A DNA stretch of 14,057 nucleotides from Acidimicrobiaceae bacterium (lineage in GTDB: Bacteria > Actinomycetota > Acidimicrobiia > Acidimicrobiales > RAAP-2): assembly GCA_003151555.1 (NCBI GenBank), contig PLXU01000084.1:1-14057 (forward strand), in the 5' to 3' direction. How positions within the stretch are numbered: position 1 is the first letter of the stretch; the number at the start of each line of letters is the position of its first letter. Positions 5,811-12,931 of this stretch are shown here, one piece after another. Under the pieces are notes generated by a model, which ran no database searches, was not told where the DNA came from, and worked only from the letters and a program-made list of their open reading frames with translations. A program made the position numbers and the translations under genes.

Positions 5811-7010
5811 ATGGTCCAGTCCCTGCGAGGTGATCGCACTCGCGCGAACGAACGCCGGCTACCTTTCCACGCGCCGGTGCGGGCCTGGGTACTTTCGGAG
5901 TGGGCTCTCCTACCGCTGCGGGTCTTTTTGGGCGTCACTTTTCTCTTCGCCGGGCTGCAAAAACTGTCCAATCCCGCCTTCTTCAGCGTTAAGAGCCCCA
6001 ACGGCATTCATGCCCAGATGCTCGGCGCCTCTCGATTCAGCCCTCTTCACTCACTACTGGTTCACCTCGTGAACTCCTCGACACCCATCGGTTGGACAAT
6101 TGCCTTCGCCGAACTCTTCATCGGCCTCGGTGCAATCTTTGGTCTTTGGACTCGTGTGGCGGCAGTCGGGGGAGCCCTACTTTCGTTCAGTTTCTTCTTG
6201 ACGGTGAGCTATCACTCGTCGCCGTACTACACGGGTGCGGATATCGGGTTCTTCTTTGCGTGGTTACCCTTTGTCCTCTCGGGCAGTTCATCTCGCCTCT
6301 CGATTGACGCCGCGATTGCAGGTTTTGTTGCCAAGAGGGAGGGCACTGCTCGTCGCGAATTCGTCGCAATCGACTTTGTCCAAGTGCAACGCATGTGTGG
6401 CAACTTCAGCGACAACAAGTGCGCGGCGCGCGACTACTTAGCCTGCGACGCGGCAGTTTGTCCGGTGCTGCTTGGCGATCGGGCCCCCCTCATCAATCGC
6501 TCCGCGATCGATTCACTCGATCGCCGCACGCTCGTAGTGGGTGGCGTGTCGGCGGCGTCGGCCGCCGTCGCGGCAGTTCTCTTCGGCTCGGCCGTCGCGG
6601 CCACCGGAAAGCTGATTGGTGCGACGCCGCCGTCGTCGTCAATGGGCGAACTCACCCTGAGTGGCGCGACCACTCCCACGACGTCCACCGGGGCGTCGTA
6701 CACCGGCTCGCTCTTGGGTCCGGCGACGAAGATTCCCATGGGTAGACCAGCGGTGTTCACCATTCCAACGTCCGGCGACCCGGGCATCATCTTTCATGAA
6801 AAGGAAAGTGAATTCCTTGGCTACGACACGGTGTGTCCACATCAGGGTTGCACGGTGGGCTACTCGCCGGCCACGAACCTGCTGGTGTGTCCCTGTCACG
6901 GTTCCCAGTTTCTAGTGAGCACCGGCGCGGTGATCAGTGGCCCCGCGCCCCGCGGTCTGCTCAAACTGGACGTGGTCGAAGAGCCCGATGGGAACCTCTA
7001 TCTCAAATGA
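5811..7010 (+). CDS. DoxX/DoxD-like membrane domain fused to a C-terminal Rieske [2Fe-2S] domain
   Basis: Fusion protein of 399 residues. Residues 30-170 form a DoxX-type four-helix unit (helices about 33-50, 92-112, 116-133, 143-160) with FLFAGLQKLSNPAFF (44-58). DoxD, a relative, is a thiosulfate:quinone oxidoreductase subunit. A linker carries four cysteines, C196, C204, C212 and C217 (CX7CX7CX4C). DRRTLVVGG (237-245) then leads into a fifth hydrophobic segment (241-263), like the Tat-type anchor of Rieske proteins, followed by a Ser/Thr-rich hinge. The Rieske domain has CPHQGC (342-347) and CPCHGS (360-365): cluster ligands C342, H344, C360, H363 and disulfide pair C347-C362, as in bc-complex Rieske proteins, with F367 where these have Tyr. 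The cluster should face outside. The start is uncertain: ATG 5811 has only a weak AGGA, and in-frame ATGs exist at 5784 and 5688. The stop overlaps the regulator gene (ATGA). Role inferred: quinone-linked redox protein. Confidence 0.87.
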   Translation: MVQSLRGDRTRANERRLPFHAPVRAWVLSEWALLPLRVFLGVTFLFAGLQKLSNPAFFSVKSPNGIHAQMLGASRFSPLHSLLVHLVNSSTPIGWTIAFAELFIGLGAIFGLWTRVAAVGGALLSFSFFLTVSYHSSPYYTGADIGFFFAWLPFVLSGSSSRLSIDAAIAGFVAKREGTARREFVAIDFVQVQRMCGNFSDNKCAARDYLACDAAVCPVLLGDRAPLINRSAIDSLDRRTLVVGGVSAASAAVAAVLFGSAVAATGKLIGATPPSSSMGELTLSGATTPTTSTGASYTGSLLGPATKIPMGRPAVFTIPTSGDPGIIFHEKESEFLGYDTVCPHQGCTVGYSPATNLLVCPCHGSQFLVSTGAVISGPAPRGLLKLDVVEEPDGNLYLK

Positions 7011-7693
7011 GTGACGAACGACGCCGCGTACTCGTCATCGAAGACGACCATGATCTCGCGAGAGCGATCGCGGACCTGTTAGTTGACGAGGGTTTCTCGG
7101 TCGAACAGCGCTACGATGGCCAATCCGGTTACGAGGCGGCCCGCAGTGGCAACTTCGACGTCATAGTGCTCGACGTCATGCTGCCCAAGCGCAACGGCTT
7201 CAGCGTCTGCCTCGACCTTCGTAGCGCCGGGGTGCAAACGCCGCTGCTGATGCTGACGGCCAAAGACGGAGAGCTGGACGAAGTCGAGGGACTCGACGTG
7301 GGCGCCGACGATTTTCTGCATAAGCCCTTCGAGCGATCCATTCTCATTGCTCGCATCCACGCACTGCTTCGCCGACAAGCCCTCGGACGGCCTCAGCACT
7401 TGATCGTGGGTTCCGTTTCCCTGGACCCATTGCATCGCCAGGTGATGTCGAGCGAACGTAACGTCACGCTGACACCCCGTGAGTTCGCGCTGCTCGAGTA
7501 TCTAATGAGCAACGCGGGAGAGTCGCTCGCCAAGAGCGAGATTCTCCTTGCGGTTTGGGGAAGTGAATTTGATGGCGATCCCAACATCGTCGAGGTTTAT
7601 ATTGGCTACTTACGCCGAAAGATTGACCTCGCCGGGACACCGTCGATTATTCACACGGTGCGCGGTGTTGGCTACAGCGCCCACGAGCCCTAA
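7007..7693 (+). CDS. OmpR/PhoB-family two-component response regulator
   Basis: DNA-binding response regulator of 228 residues. The receiver domain (about 7-120) has the acidic pair E12-D13 (with D14), phosphoacceptor D56 in VIVLDVMLP, T84 and K106 in HKPF. The C-terminal winged helix (about 130-225) has TPREFALLEYLMSNAGE, the recognition-helix region IVEVYIGYLRRKI and the closing HTVRGVGY. All phosphorylation residues are present, so it should be switchable. The ATG lies inside the stop of the DoxX-Rieske gene (ATGA) and the stop overlaps the kinase start (TAATG). The three proteins are thus likely made from one message by coupled translation, and the kinase is its obvious partner. Target promoters are unknown; the operon's own 5736-5810 region is the first candidate. 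Confidence 0.96.
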   Translation: MSDERRRVLVIEDDHDLARAIADLLVDEGFSVEQRYDGQSGYEAARSGNFDVIVLDVMLPKRNGFSVCLDLRSAGVQTPLLMLTAKDGELDEVEGLDVGADDFLHKPFERSILIARIHALLRRQALGRPQHLIVGSVSLDPLHRQVMSSERNVTLTPREFALLEYLMSNAGESLAKSEILLAVWGSEFDGDPNIVEVYIGYLRRKIDLAGTPSIIHTVRGVGYSAHEP

Positions 7694-9084
7694 TGGAGCG
7701 CCGGCGCCGACTCTCGATTCGAGCCCGCTTGACGCTGTTCTTCGTAATGGCCATCGCGTTGGTACTGGCGTTTACTGGCTTTACGCTGGTCCACCTGGTG
7801 CACCGTTCGCTGACGTCCGGTGCGGCGAATCAAATTCAGGTCGAGATGGCGATGACCCAGACACATCTCGCGACGACGGCGATGCCCAAGAACGGCGAGA
7901 TCGTCCTGCCGATGCAGGGCGACGTCGTGATACAGGTCACCAACCTTCAGGGCACCGAGGTTTGGGCCGCCAGTACCGCGATCGCCAATGTTCCGGTACT
8001 GGCCCACCCCAAGACAGATTTTGCTTCGAGCGATGGACTTACGCTGAAACCGATCAGGGACAGCGCTACGTCGGGCACGTTGTCGCAGATCGATCAGGGC
8101 CAGGTGCAGACGATTACCACGACCCGTGGTCGTGCATTGATTTACGGCTACGTGTACGGGGGGTCAATTGCCCACAGCAATACCGTGCTGATGGCCAGTG
8201 TGGCGACGTCATTTCCGCTGTTGCTGGTCATTTCCGGCGGCCTGGTCTGGTTGGGGCTGGGACTGGCCCTGGCACCCATCGAAGCAATTCGTCGAAGAGT
8301 GGCGGCGATCGCCGCCGAAGACCTCTCCCAACGGGTCCCCTTGACTGGCGGCGACGACGAAATTGCCCGCATGGCCCGGACGTTGAACGCCATGCTTGAT
8401 CGCTTGGAGTCGTCATCAAAGATTCAACAGGAGTTCGTCTCGAACGCCAGTCATGAACTGCGTAGTCCGCTCACGACGCTCTTAGCGACGGTGGAACGCG
8501 CGGCCAACGACCGGGCCAACACCGACTGGGTTGAGGTAACCGACACCATCGTGCGCGAGGGGCGTCGACTCGACGTAATCATCGACGGACTCTTTTGGTT
8601 GGCTCGTCACGACGAAAACCAGATTGAGGCCGAACGAGTTGACGTCGATCTGGACGACCTGCTTTTCGAAGAGTCTCAGCGAGTTCGTGCGAACAGCGGA
8701 TTGTACGTCGACACCTCGGCGGTTCAACCGACCAGGGTGGTGGGTGATCCAGCGATGTTGAAACGCATGATTCGTAACGTCGTTGACAATGCGACGCGTT
8801 ACGCGTCGAGAGAGTTGCAATTTGCTTCCCACTACGAAGAGACCTTCGCCATCGTGAACATTGGCGATGATGGCGAAGGCGTCGACGTGAGCCAAAGCGA
8901 ACGGCTCTTCGAGCGGTTCGTGCGGTCCGATCCGGCGCGAAGCCGTACTTCGGGTGGTACGGGATTGGGACTATCGATTGTCACGGAGATTGTGACCCAA
9001 CATGGGGGCGCGGCGCGCTTTCTTCCAGTTCGTCAGGGCACGATGATGGAACTCCGTATTCCGGTTGAAGTCCAGCACCATTAG
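7693..9084 (+). CDS. Membrane sensor histidine kinase with HAMP domain
   Basis: Histidine kinase of 463 residues. Helix 1 (about 13-36) is followed by an extracytoplasmic sensor of about 125 residues (37-164), helix 2 (about 165-194) and a HAMP domain (195-246) starting at LAPIEAIRRRVAAI. The dimerisation/phosphoacceptor helix has FVSNASHELRSPL with H254. The ATPase domain has an N box RNVVDNATRY (N362, N366), G1 IGDDGEGV (390-397), F box LFERFVRSD (405-413) and G2 GGTGLGLSIV (421-430). All catalytic motifs are intact. I recognise no named fold in the sensor region and see no cysteine there, so direct Fe-S or thiol sensing by this domain is unlikely. Its ATG overlaps the regulator stop by one base. 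The sensor lies on the same side of the membrane as the predicted Rieske domain, which allows contact; that is inference. Confidence 0.96.
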   Translation: MERRRRLSIRARLTLFFVMAIALVLAFTGFTLVHLVHRSLTSGAANQIQVEMAMTQTHLATTAMPKNGEIVLPMQGDVVIQVTNLQGTEVWAASTAIANVPVLAHPKTDFASSDGLTLKPIRDSATSGTLSQIDQGQVQTITTTRGRALIYGYVYGGSIAHSNTVLMASVATSFPLLLVISGGLVWLGLGLALAPIEAIRRRVAAIAAEDLSQRVPLTGGDDEIARMARTLNAMLDRLESSSKIQQEFVSNASHELRSPLTTLLATVERAANDRANTDWVEVTDTIVREGRRLDVIIDGLFWLARHDENQIEAERVDVDLDDLLFEESQRVRANSGLYVDTSAVQPTRVVGDPAMLKRMIRNVVDNATRYASRELQFASHYEETFAIVNIGDDGEGVDVSQSERLFERFVRSDPARSRTSGGTGLGLSIVTEIVTQHGGAARFLPVRQGTMMELRIPVEVQHH

Positions 9085-9114
9085 CGCGGCGCATCGCGCG
9101 AACGCAGCCGGACA

Positions 9115-9120
9115 TAGAGT
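9115..9120 (+). promoter_or_regulatory. Probable -10 box for a leaderless transcript
   Basis: TAGAGT (TAnnnT) ends exactly seven bases before ATG 9128, the spacing expected when transcription begins at the start codon. No Shine-Dalgarno is seen before this ATG, which fits a leaderless message. No clear -35. Confidence 0.45.
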
Positions 9121-9127
9121 CATCCCA

Positions 9128-9886
9128 ATGGACACAATCGAACTTTCCGACGTGACGGCGACTCCCATTCAGGTGGTGGGGATGAGTTTCTACTTCGATC
9201 CCGGCACCGTCGCGCTCGCCGGGGAACAGGGTCTGCATCGGTTCCAGTTCTACGGGTTGGGCCGTGGTGGCGTGCTCGGCGACGTCGACCGACAAGTCGT
9301 CGAGAGGGCATTCACCTTCTTTCATCCGGCCACCTATGAATTCATTTGGGACGGCGCGCGCTTAAAGGCCGATCCGGCCCTGACGGCGAGCGCCTACTTG
9401 CAGGCGGCCTACGAGTTCGCGGACCGAACTTTTGGCGCCATTCCCGTTGAGGTACTGGCTCGCTACGCTGCCGCGGCGCACAAGGTAGCCGGGGCGGTCG
9501 AGAGCGGACACCACCTGCTGGTCGACGGCTATCGCCAGTATCGCGTGCCCGAGAGTGCGGTGCACGCGGCCTACCTGGGGGCAATCTTGATGCGTGAGTT
9601 GCGCGGCTGCGTGCACATTGACGCCGTGGCTTCCGTGGGACTCACGCCGCTCGAGGCCTGCTACCTCCAGGCACCGGAGACGTTTAAGTCCCACGGTTAC
9701 AAGGACGCCGACGTTCCGCGCGTGACCCCCGATCTCGTTGAGAAGAAGGCCGATGCGGAGACAATCACGAACGCCATGATGGCCGACTGTTTTAGTGTGC
9801 TGAGTGACGACGAGCGCCAGGATCTCCGCGACGGCGCGCTCGCCATGTTCGACGCGCTGGGTCACCCGGTCGCTGTGACGGAATAG
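9128..9886 (+). CDS. SCO6745-like family protein, function unknown
   Basis: Predicted soluble helical protein of 252 residues, resembling the actinobacterial SCO6745 family, sometimes annotated as SalK-like or helix-turn-helix. Its aligned features are an early YFDPGTVALAGEQGLHRFQFYGLGRGGVLG block (22-51), FTFFHPA (62-68) where the family has a FFGFxP-type motif, and LRELRGCVHIDAVASVGLTPLEACYLQ (155-181) matching the family's RExRGxxHxxAxxxAGLxxxEALVL stretch. No catalytic residues are known to me, and I assign no reaction. The start at ATG 9128 follows a leaderless-type promoter; an upstream in-frame ATG (9065) overlaps the kinase and is unlikely. The next gene starts 6 bases after its stop, so both are probably co-transcribed. 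Confidence 0.7.
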   Translation: MDTIELSDVTATPIQVVGMSFYFDPGTVALAGEQGLHRFQFYGLGRGGVLGDVDRQVVERAFTFFHPATYEFIWDGARLKADPALTASAYLQAAYEFADRTFGAIPVEVLARYAAAAHKVAGAVESGHHLLVDGYRQYRVPESAVHAAYLGAILMRELRGCVHIDAVASVGLTPLEACYLQAPETFKSHGYKDADVPRVTPDLVEKKADAETITNAMMADCFSVLSDDERQDLRDGALAMFDALGHPVAVTE

Positions 9887-9892
9887 AGAGCC

Positions 9893-10381
9893 GTGGCCAT
9901 ACCACTCCGCCTGCGTCTGCCGCGCAATCCGTTGCTGACAGTACTGGCGACCGCGGCGCTGGTCGAGACGGCGTGGACCATTTACATCGCGTGGCGATTG
10001 CCCCGTCACTACGTGGCCAATCACTGGGACCTGGCCTGGGTTGGACTTGACGTCGCGCAGGTCATCATGTTGTTGCTGGCGGCCTGGGCGGCGTGGCGCG
10101 GTCGTGCGTTGCTCATCCTCTTCGCCACCGCCGCCGGGACATTGTTGTTGGTTGACGCGTGGTTTGACGTGACGACGGCGCGCAACGGCGGCTTTGCCCA
10201 AAGCGGGCTGTTCGCCCTACTCATCGAGGTTCCGGCGGCGGTAGCCCTGTTTTTGATCACGTGGCGAACCATCAAGGAATTGGCCAATTCAATCTTTGTC
10301 GCCGACGAAGTGAGAGGGGTGCCGATTCGAAAGATCCGTTTCGCGCGGCGCGAGAGGGCCGAAAAGAGTTCGCAACCGTAG
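9893..10381 (+). CDS. Small four-helix membrane protein, function unknown
   Basis: Membrane protein of 162 residues with four hydrophobic helices at about 12-35, 46-68, 71-92 and 103-123, and a basic cytoplasmic C-terminal tail (145-158). A polar, aromatic loop YVANHWDLAWVGLD (40-53) and the segment DAWFDVTT (87-94) carry acidic residues in or near the membrane. I do not recognise a named family. The start is GTG 9893 with GAGAG two bases upstream, 6 bases after the SCO6745-like gene, suggesting one operon. It converges on the DNA-repair gene with a 23-base gap. Confidence 0.75.
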   Translation: MAIPLRLRLPRNPLLTVLATAALVETAWTIYIAWRLPRHYVANHWDLAWVGLDVAQVIMLLLAAWAAWRGRALLILFATAAGTLLLVDAWFDVTTARNGGFAQSGLFALLIEVPAAVALFLITWRTIKELANSIFVADEVRGVPIRKIRFARRERAEKSSQP

Positions 10382-10404
10382 TTGGCCACGGCGTTGCCCG
10401 CGCC

Positions 10405-10875
10405 CTATTCGAAGTGGACGCCTTCGAGGTCCAGTAGGAACCGCTTTACTTTCTCGCCGCCGCCGTACCCGCCGAGACCGGACTTGGCGACCACGCGGTG
10501 GCAGGGAACGATGATGGGCCAGGGATTCACGTGGTTGGCGTTGCCAACGGCGCGTACCGCTGCGGGTCGCTTTACCGCCGCCGCGACATCACCGTACGTT
10601 CTCACCTCCCCGAAGGGAATCTCACTCAGCGCGTTCCACACGTCGTGCTGAAATGCGGTCGCGCTCACCGTGGCCAGTGGGACTCGGAAATTCCTTCGTC
10701 GGCCGCTGAAATACTCGTGCAACTGCTGTGTGGCGATGGCAACGGCAGCGGGTGGCGTTCCGACGGACTCCTGCGCCTGTTCGTGGGGCAGATAAATACG
10801 GGTCACGGCGTGACCGTCGCCCTCGACCCCCCAGGTACCAATCGCGCAAGCGACGTTCGCACGAAAAAGGTCCAT
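10405..10875 (-). CDS. ogt: Methylated-DNA-[protein]-cysteine S-methyltransferase (Ogt type)
   Basis: Suicide DNA-repair protein of 156 residues that moves alkyl groups from O6-alkylguanine, or O4-alkylthymine, to its own cysteine. The acceptor is C125 in NPWPIIVPCHRVV (117-129), with the preceding AVRAVGNAN (107-114) that holds the base-flipping arginine R108. The helix-turn-helix segment FQHDVWNALSEIPFGEVRTYGDVAAAV (75-101) is typical. The closing SGLGGYGGGEKVKRFLLDLEG (132-152) is also present. There is no AraC-type Ada domain, so it is a stand-alone repair enzyme. The start is ATG 10875 without a Shine-Dalgarno. TAGACC lies 6 bases upstream and could be a weak -10 for a leaderless message. 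It diverges from the hydrolase across 32 bases. Confidence 0.94.
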   Translation of the reverse strand: MDLFRANVACAIGTWGVEGDGHAVTRIYLPHEQAQESVGTPPAAVAIATQQLHEYFSGRRRNFRVPLATVSATAFQHDVWNALSEIPFGEVRTYGDVAAAVKRPAAVRAVGNANHVNPWPIIVPCHRVVAKSGLGGYGGGEKVKRFLLDLEGVHFE

Positions 10876-10894
10876 GTCGCAGGTCTAGCCGGTG

Positions 10895-10900
10895 TACCGT
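10895..10900 (+). promoter_or_regulatory. Probable -10 box for a leaderless hydrolase transcript
   Basis: TACCGT (TAnnnT), preceded by TG as in an extended -10, ends seven bases before ATG 10908. The same spacing is seen before the gene at 9128. It sits in the 32-base divergent gap with ogt, so the two promoters must overlap. Confidence 0.45.
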
Positions 10901-10907
10901 CACCACC

Positions 10908-11744
10908 ATGACACAACTCACCGCGTGCAACGGCGAAGTTGAGCTTTCGGTGCAGGTGCACGGTGAGGGGCCGACGCTGCTCTTGTTGCACGGCTGGCCC
11001 GATACGGGTGAACTCTGGAGTGAGGTCGCGCCTGACCTCGTGGCGGGCGGTTACCGCGTGGCCGCCCCAGACCTGCGAGGTTGCGGCCTCAGTTCCAAGC
11101 CGGTTGAGACGTCGAGTTACCAGATGCATCACCTGATCAAGGACGTCGAGTGCATCATCGACGCCCTGGACGTCGAGCGCGTGACGCTGATCGGACACGA
11201 TTGGGGAGCGGCGCTCGCCTGGGCCGCCACGTCGCGACTACCGCACCGGATCAACGCACTCGTTGCGCTATCGGTCGGTCACCCCACTGCCTTTTACGGT
11301 GCCGGCATCGCCCAACAGATGCGAAGTTGGTACATGTTGCTCTTCTCGCAGGAGGGACTCGGCGAGGCGTTCTTGCGAAAGAACGACTACGAGGCCATCC
11401 GTGGCTGGGCCGCTCATCCACGTGCACAGGCAATCATCGAGGAACTTGAGCGCGACGGCCAGATGTCCGCCCACCTGCGCTGGTACCGGGCCAACGCGCC
11501 CATGGACTCCTTTGTCGTTGACCCCCCGGTACTGGCGCCGATACTCGCACCGGTGCTCGGGTTATGGTCCAGCGGCGACGGAGCGCTCACCGAGCGCCAG
11601 ATGAAACACTCCCGGGAGTTCTGCGCCAATGGCTTCACCTACGTGCGTCTGGACGGTATCGGACATTGGGTGCCGCTCGAGGCCCCGCACGAACTTTCGA
11701 GAGAGATTTTGACGTTCCTTCGCCCTAGCAAAGAGCCCTCGTGA
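10908..11744 (+). CDS. Alpha/beta hydrolase, epoxide hydrolase-like
   Basis: Soluble alpha/beta-hydrolase of 278 residues. Key motifs are HGWPDT (28-33) with the oxyanion HGxP pattern, the nucleophile elbow GHDWGAALAW (96-105) with Asp98 rather than Ser, an acid near D224 in WSSGDGAL, and H253 in GIGHWVPLEAP. Asp as nucleophile together with HGWP points to the epoxide hydrolase/haloalkane dehalogenase branch. Y193 in RWYRAN or Y142 in SWYML could be a cap tyrosine that activates an epoxide. HGxP and the tyrosines favour epoxide hydrolase, but the substrate is unknown. I chose ATG 10908 because a TAnnnT box lies seven bases upstream; the longer frame from 10728 is antisense to ogt. Confidence 0.88.
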   Translation: MTQLTACNGEVELSVQVHGEGPTLLLLHGWPDTGELWSEVAPDLVAGGYRVAAPDLRGCGLSSKPVETSSYQMHHLIKDVECIIDALDVERVTLIGHDWGAALAWAATSRLPHRINALVALSVGHPTAFYGAGIAQQMRSWYMLLFSQEGLGEAFLRKNDYEAIRGWAAHPRAQAIIEELERDGQMSAHLRWYRANAPMDSFVVDPPVLAPILAPVLGLWSSGDGALTERQMKHSREFCANGFTYVRLDGIGHWVPLEAPHELSREILTFLRPSKEPS

Positions 11745-11767
11745 CAAAGGTCCCTAAATTTGGCTGC

Positions 11768-11773
11768 TAGAAC
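11768..11773 (+). promoter_or_regulatory. Possible -10 box of the pnt operon
   Basis: TAGAAC ends six bases before ATG 11780, close to the leaderless spacing seen at 9128 and 10908, but the last base is C instead of T. The 35-base gap after the hydrolase also holds GTCCCTAAATTT (11750-11761), a near match to a sequence at 4263-4274. Weak support. Confidence 0.3.
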
Positions 11774-11779
11774 GGTGGG

Positions 11780-12931
11780 ATGCAAAAAATTGCTCTCTAT
11801 AGAGAGTCACGCGTGGGAGAGACACGGGTCGCATTAACACCCGACGCCGTAAAGACTCTGGTGGGCGACGGCTGGCAAGTCGTGGTTCAGCGCGACGCCG
11901 GCCAACGAGCTCACTTCACTGACGAGGCCTATCAGACCGTGGGGGCCTCGATTGAAGACTCCCCGTCGGGCGACGTCAATTTGCGCGTCAATCCGCCAAC
12001 CATTGAAGAGGCCCAGCGGCTGCCCGAGGGTTCCGCGCACCTCTCGTTCCTCTCGCCGCTACTCGTTCAGGACGTTGTTAAGGCGCTTAACGATCGGCGT
12101 ATCACGATCCTTTCCTTCGACCTCGTGCCGCGGATCTCTCGCGCGCAGTACATGGACGCTCTCTCGTCGCAGGCAACGGTGTCGGGCTATCGCGCGGCCC
12201 TGGCCGGCGCGACAAATTTCGACCGCTTTTACCCCCTGCTCACCACTGCGGCCGGCACGATTCGCCCGGCCAAGGTCTTGGTCATGGGTGTGGGCGTCGC
12301 CGGCCTACAGGCCATCGCCACGTCCAAGCGACTGGGCGCCAAGGTGCGCGCCTATGACGTGCGATCGGCCGCCAAGGAAGAGGCCGAGTCGGCCGGGGCC
12401 GTCTTCGTCAAGCTCGGCGTCACCGCCGACGCCGCGGGCGGCTACGCGCGTGAGCTGACGCCCGAAGAGACGGCCCAGCAGCAGGCGGCCCTGCTCAGCG
12501 AGGTCGCCAACGCCGACGTGGTCATCACCACCGCGGCGGTGCCCGGTCGCAAATCACCGATCCTGTTGACCGTCGCCATGGTCGAAGCGATGGGTGAGGG
12601 CGCCCTGGTCATCGACATGGCGGCCGACGGCGGTGGCAACTGTGAACTGACCAAGGTCGGCGAAGTGGTGGAACACCAGGGCGTGCGCGTCGTGGGACTG
12701 GCCAATCCGCCGGCCCAGATGGGCGCGTCGGCGAGTTTCATGTACGCCAACAACGTCCTCAAACTCTTCGGCCTCTTTGGCGCCAAGGGCCAGTTCAACC
12801 CCGATTGGAACGACGAAATAGTCATCGGCGTTACCGTGGCGCGCAACGGCGACGTCAACCACGCGCTCACGGCCGATGCGCTCGGCGTGCCTCACGTCGC
12901 GATCACGCCCGAAGTGAAGGAGAATGACTAA
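11780..12931 (+). CDS. pntAA: NAD(P) transhydrogenase subunit alpha part 1, NAD(H)-binding domain I
   Basis: Peripheral NAD(H)-binding component (383 residues) of the proton-translocating transhydrogenase, which uses the proton gradient to drive hydride transfer from NADH to NADP+. The N-terminal RESRVGETRVALTPD (8-22) is typical. The RQD-loop motif RISRAQYMDALSSQ (118-131) supplies R118, Q123 and D126. The Rossmann nucleotide site is VMGVGVAGLQAIA (168-180) with D193 closing the second strand. The domain ends around PEVKEND, with no membrane segment, so this is the split, Rhodospirillum-like form rather than the E. coli fused PntA. ATG 11780 lacks a good Shine-Dalgarno. The stop overlaps pntAB by one base (TAATG). 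Confidence 0.96.
   Translation: MQKIALYRESRVGETRVALTPDAVKTLVGDGWQVVVQRDAGQRAHFTDEAYQTVGASIEDSPSGDVNLRVNPPTIEEAQRLPEGSAHLSFLSPLLVQDVVKALNDRRITILSFDLVPRISRAQYMDALSSQATVSGYRAALAGATNFDRFYPLLTTAAGTIRPAKVLVMGVGVAGLQAIATSKRLGAKVRAYDVRSAAKEEAESAGAVFVKLGVTADAAGGYARELTPEETAQQQAALLSEVANADVVITTAAVPGRKSPILLTVAMVEAMGEGALVIDMAADGGGNCELTKVGEVVEHQGVRVVGLANPPAQMGASASFMYANNVLKLFGLFGAKGQFNPDWNDEIVIGVTVARNGDVNHALTADALGVPHVAITPEVKEND
12917..12922 (+). promoter_or_regulatory. Shine-Dalgarno of pntAB
   Basis: AAGGAG lies eight bases before ATG 12931, inside the last codons of pntAA. It gives pntAB its own ribosome entry in addition to coupling through the TAATG overlap. Confidence 0.75.

Noticed and set aside
9362..10201. 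Minus-strand open frame of 279 codons
   Set aside because: It is antisense to the SCO6745-like and membrane-protein genes, and its product is Arg/Gln/His-rich without domain features; a typical high-GC shadow.
10728..10907. Longer N-terminus of the alpha/beta hydrolase
   Set aside because: It is antisense to ogt and Arg/Pro-rich; the family's N-terminus aligns from ATG 10908.
10498..10911. Plus-strand open frame of 137 codons
   Set aside because: Antisense to ogt, whose PCHR active site is clear; no domain in the plus-strand product.
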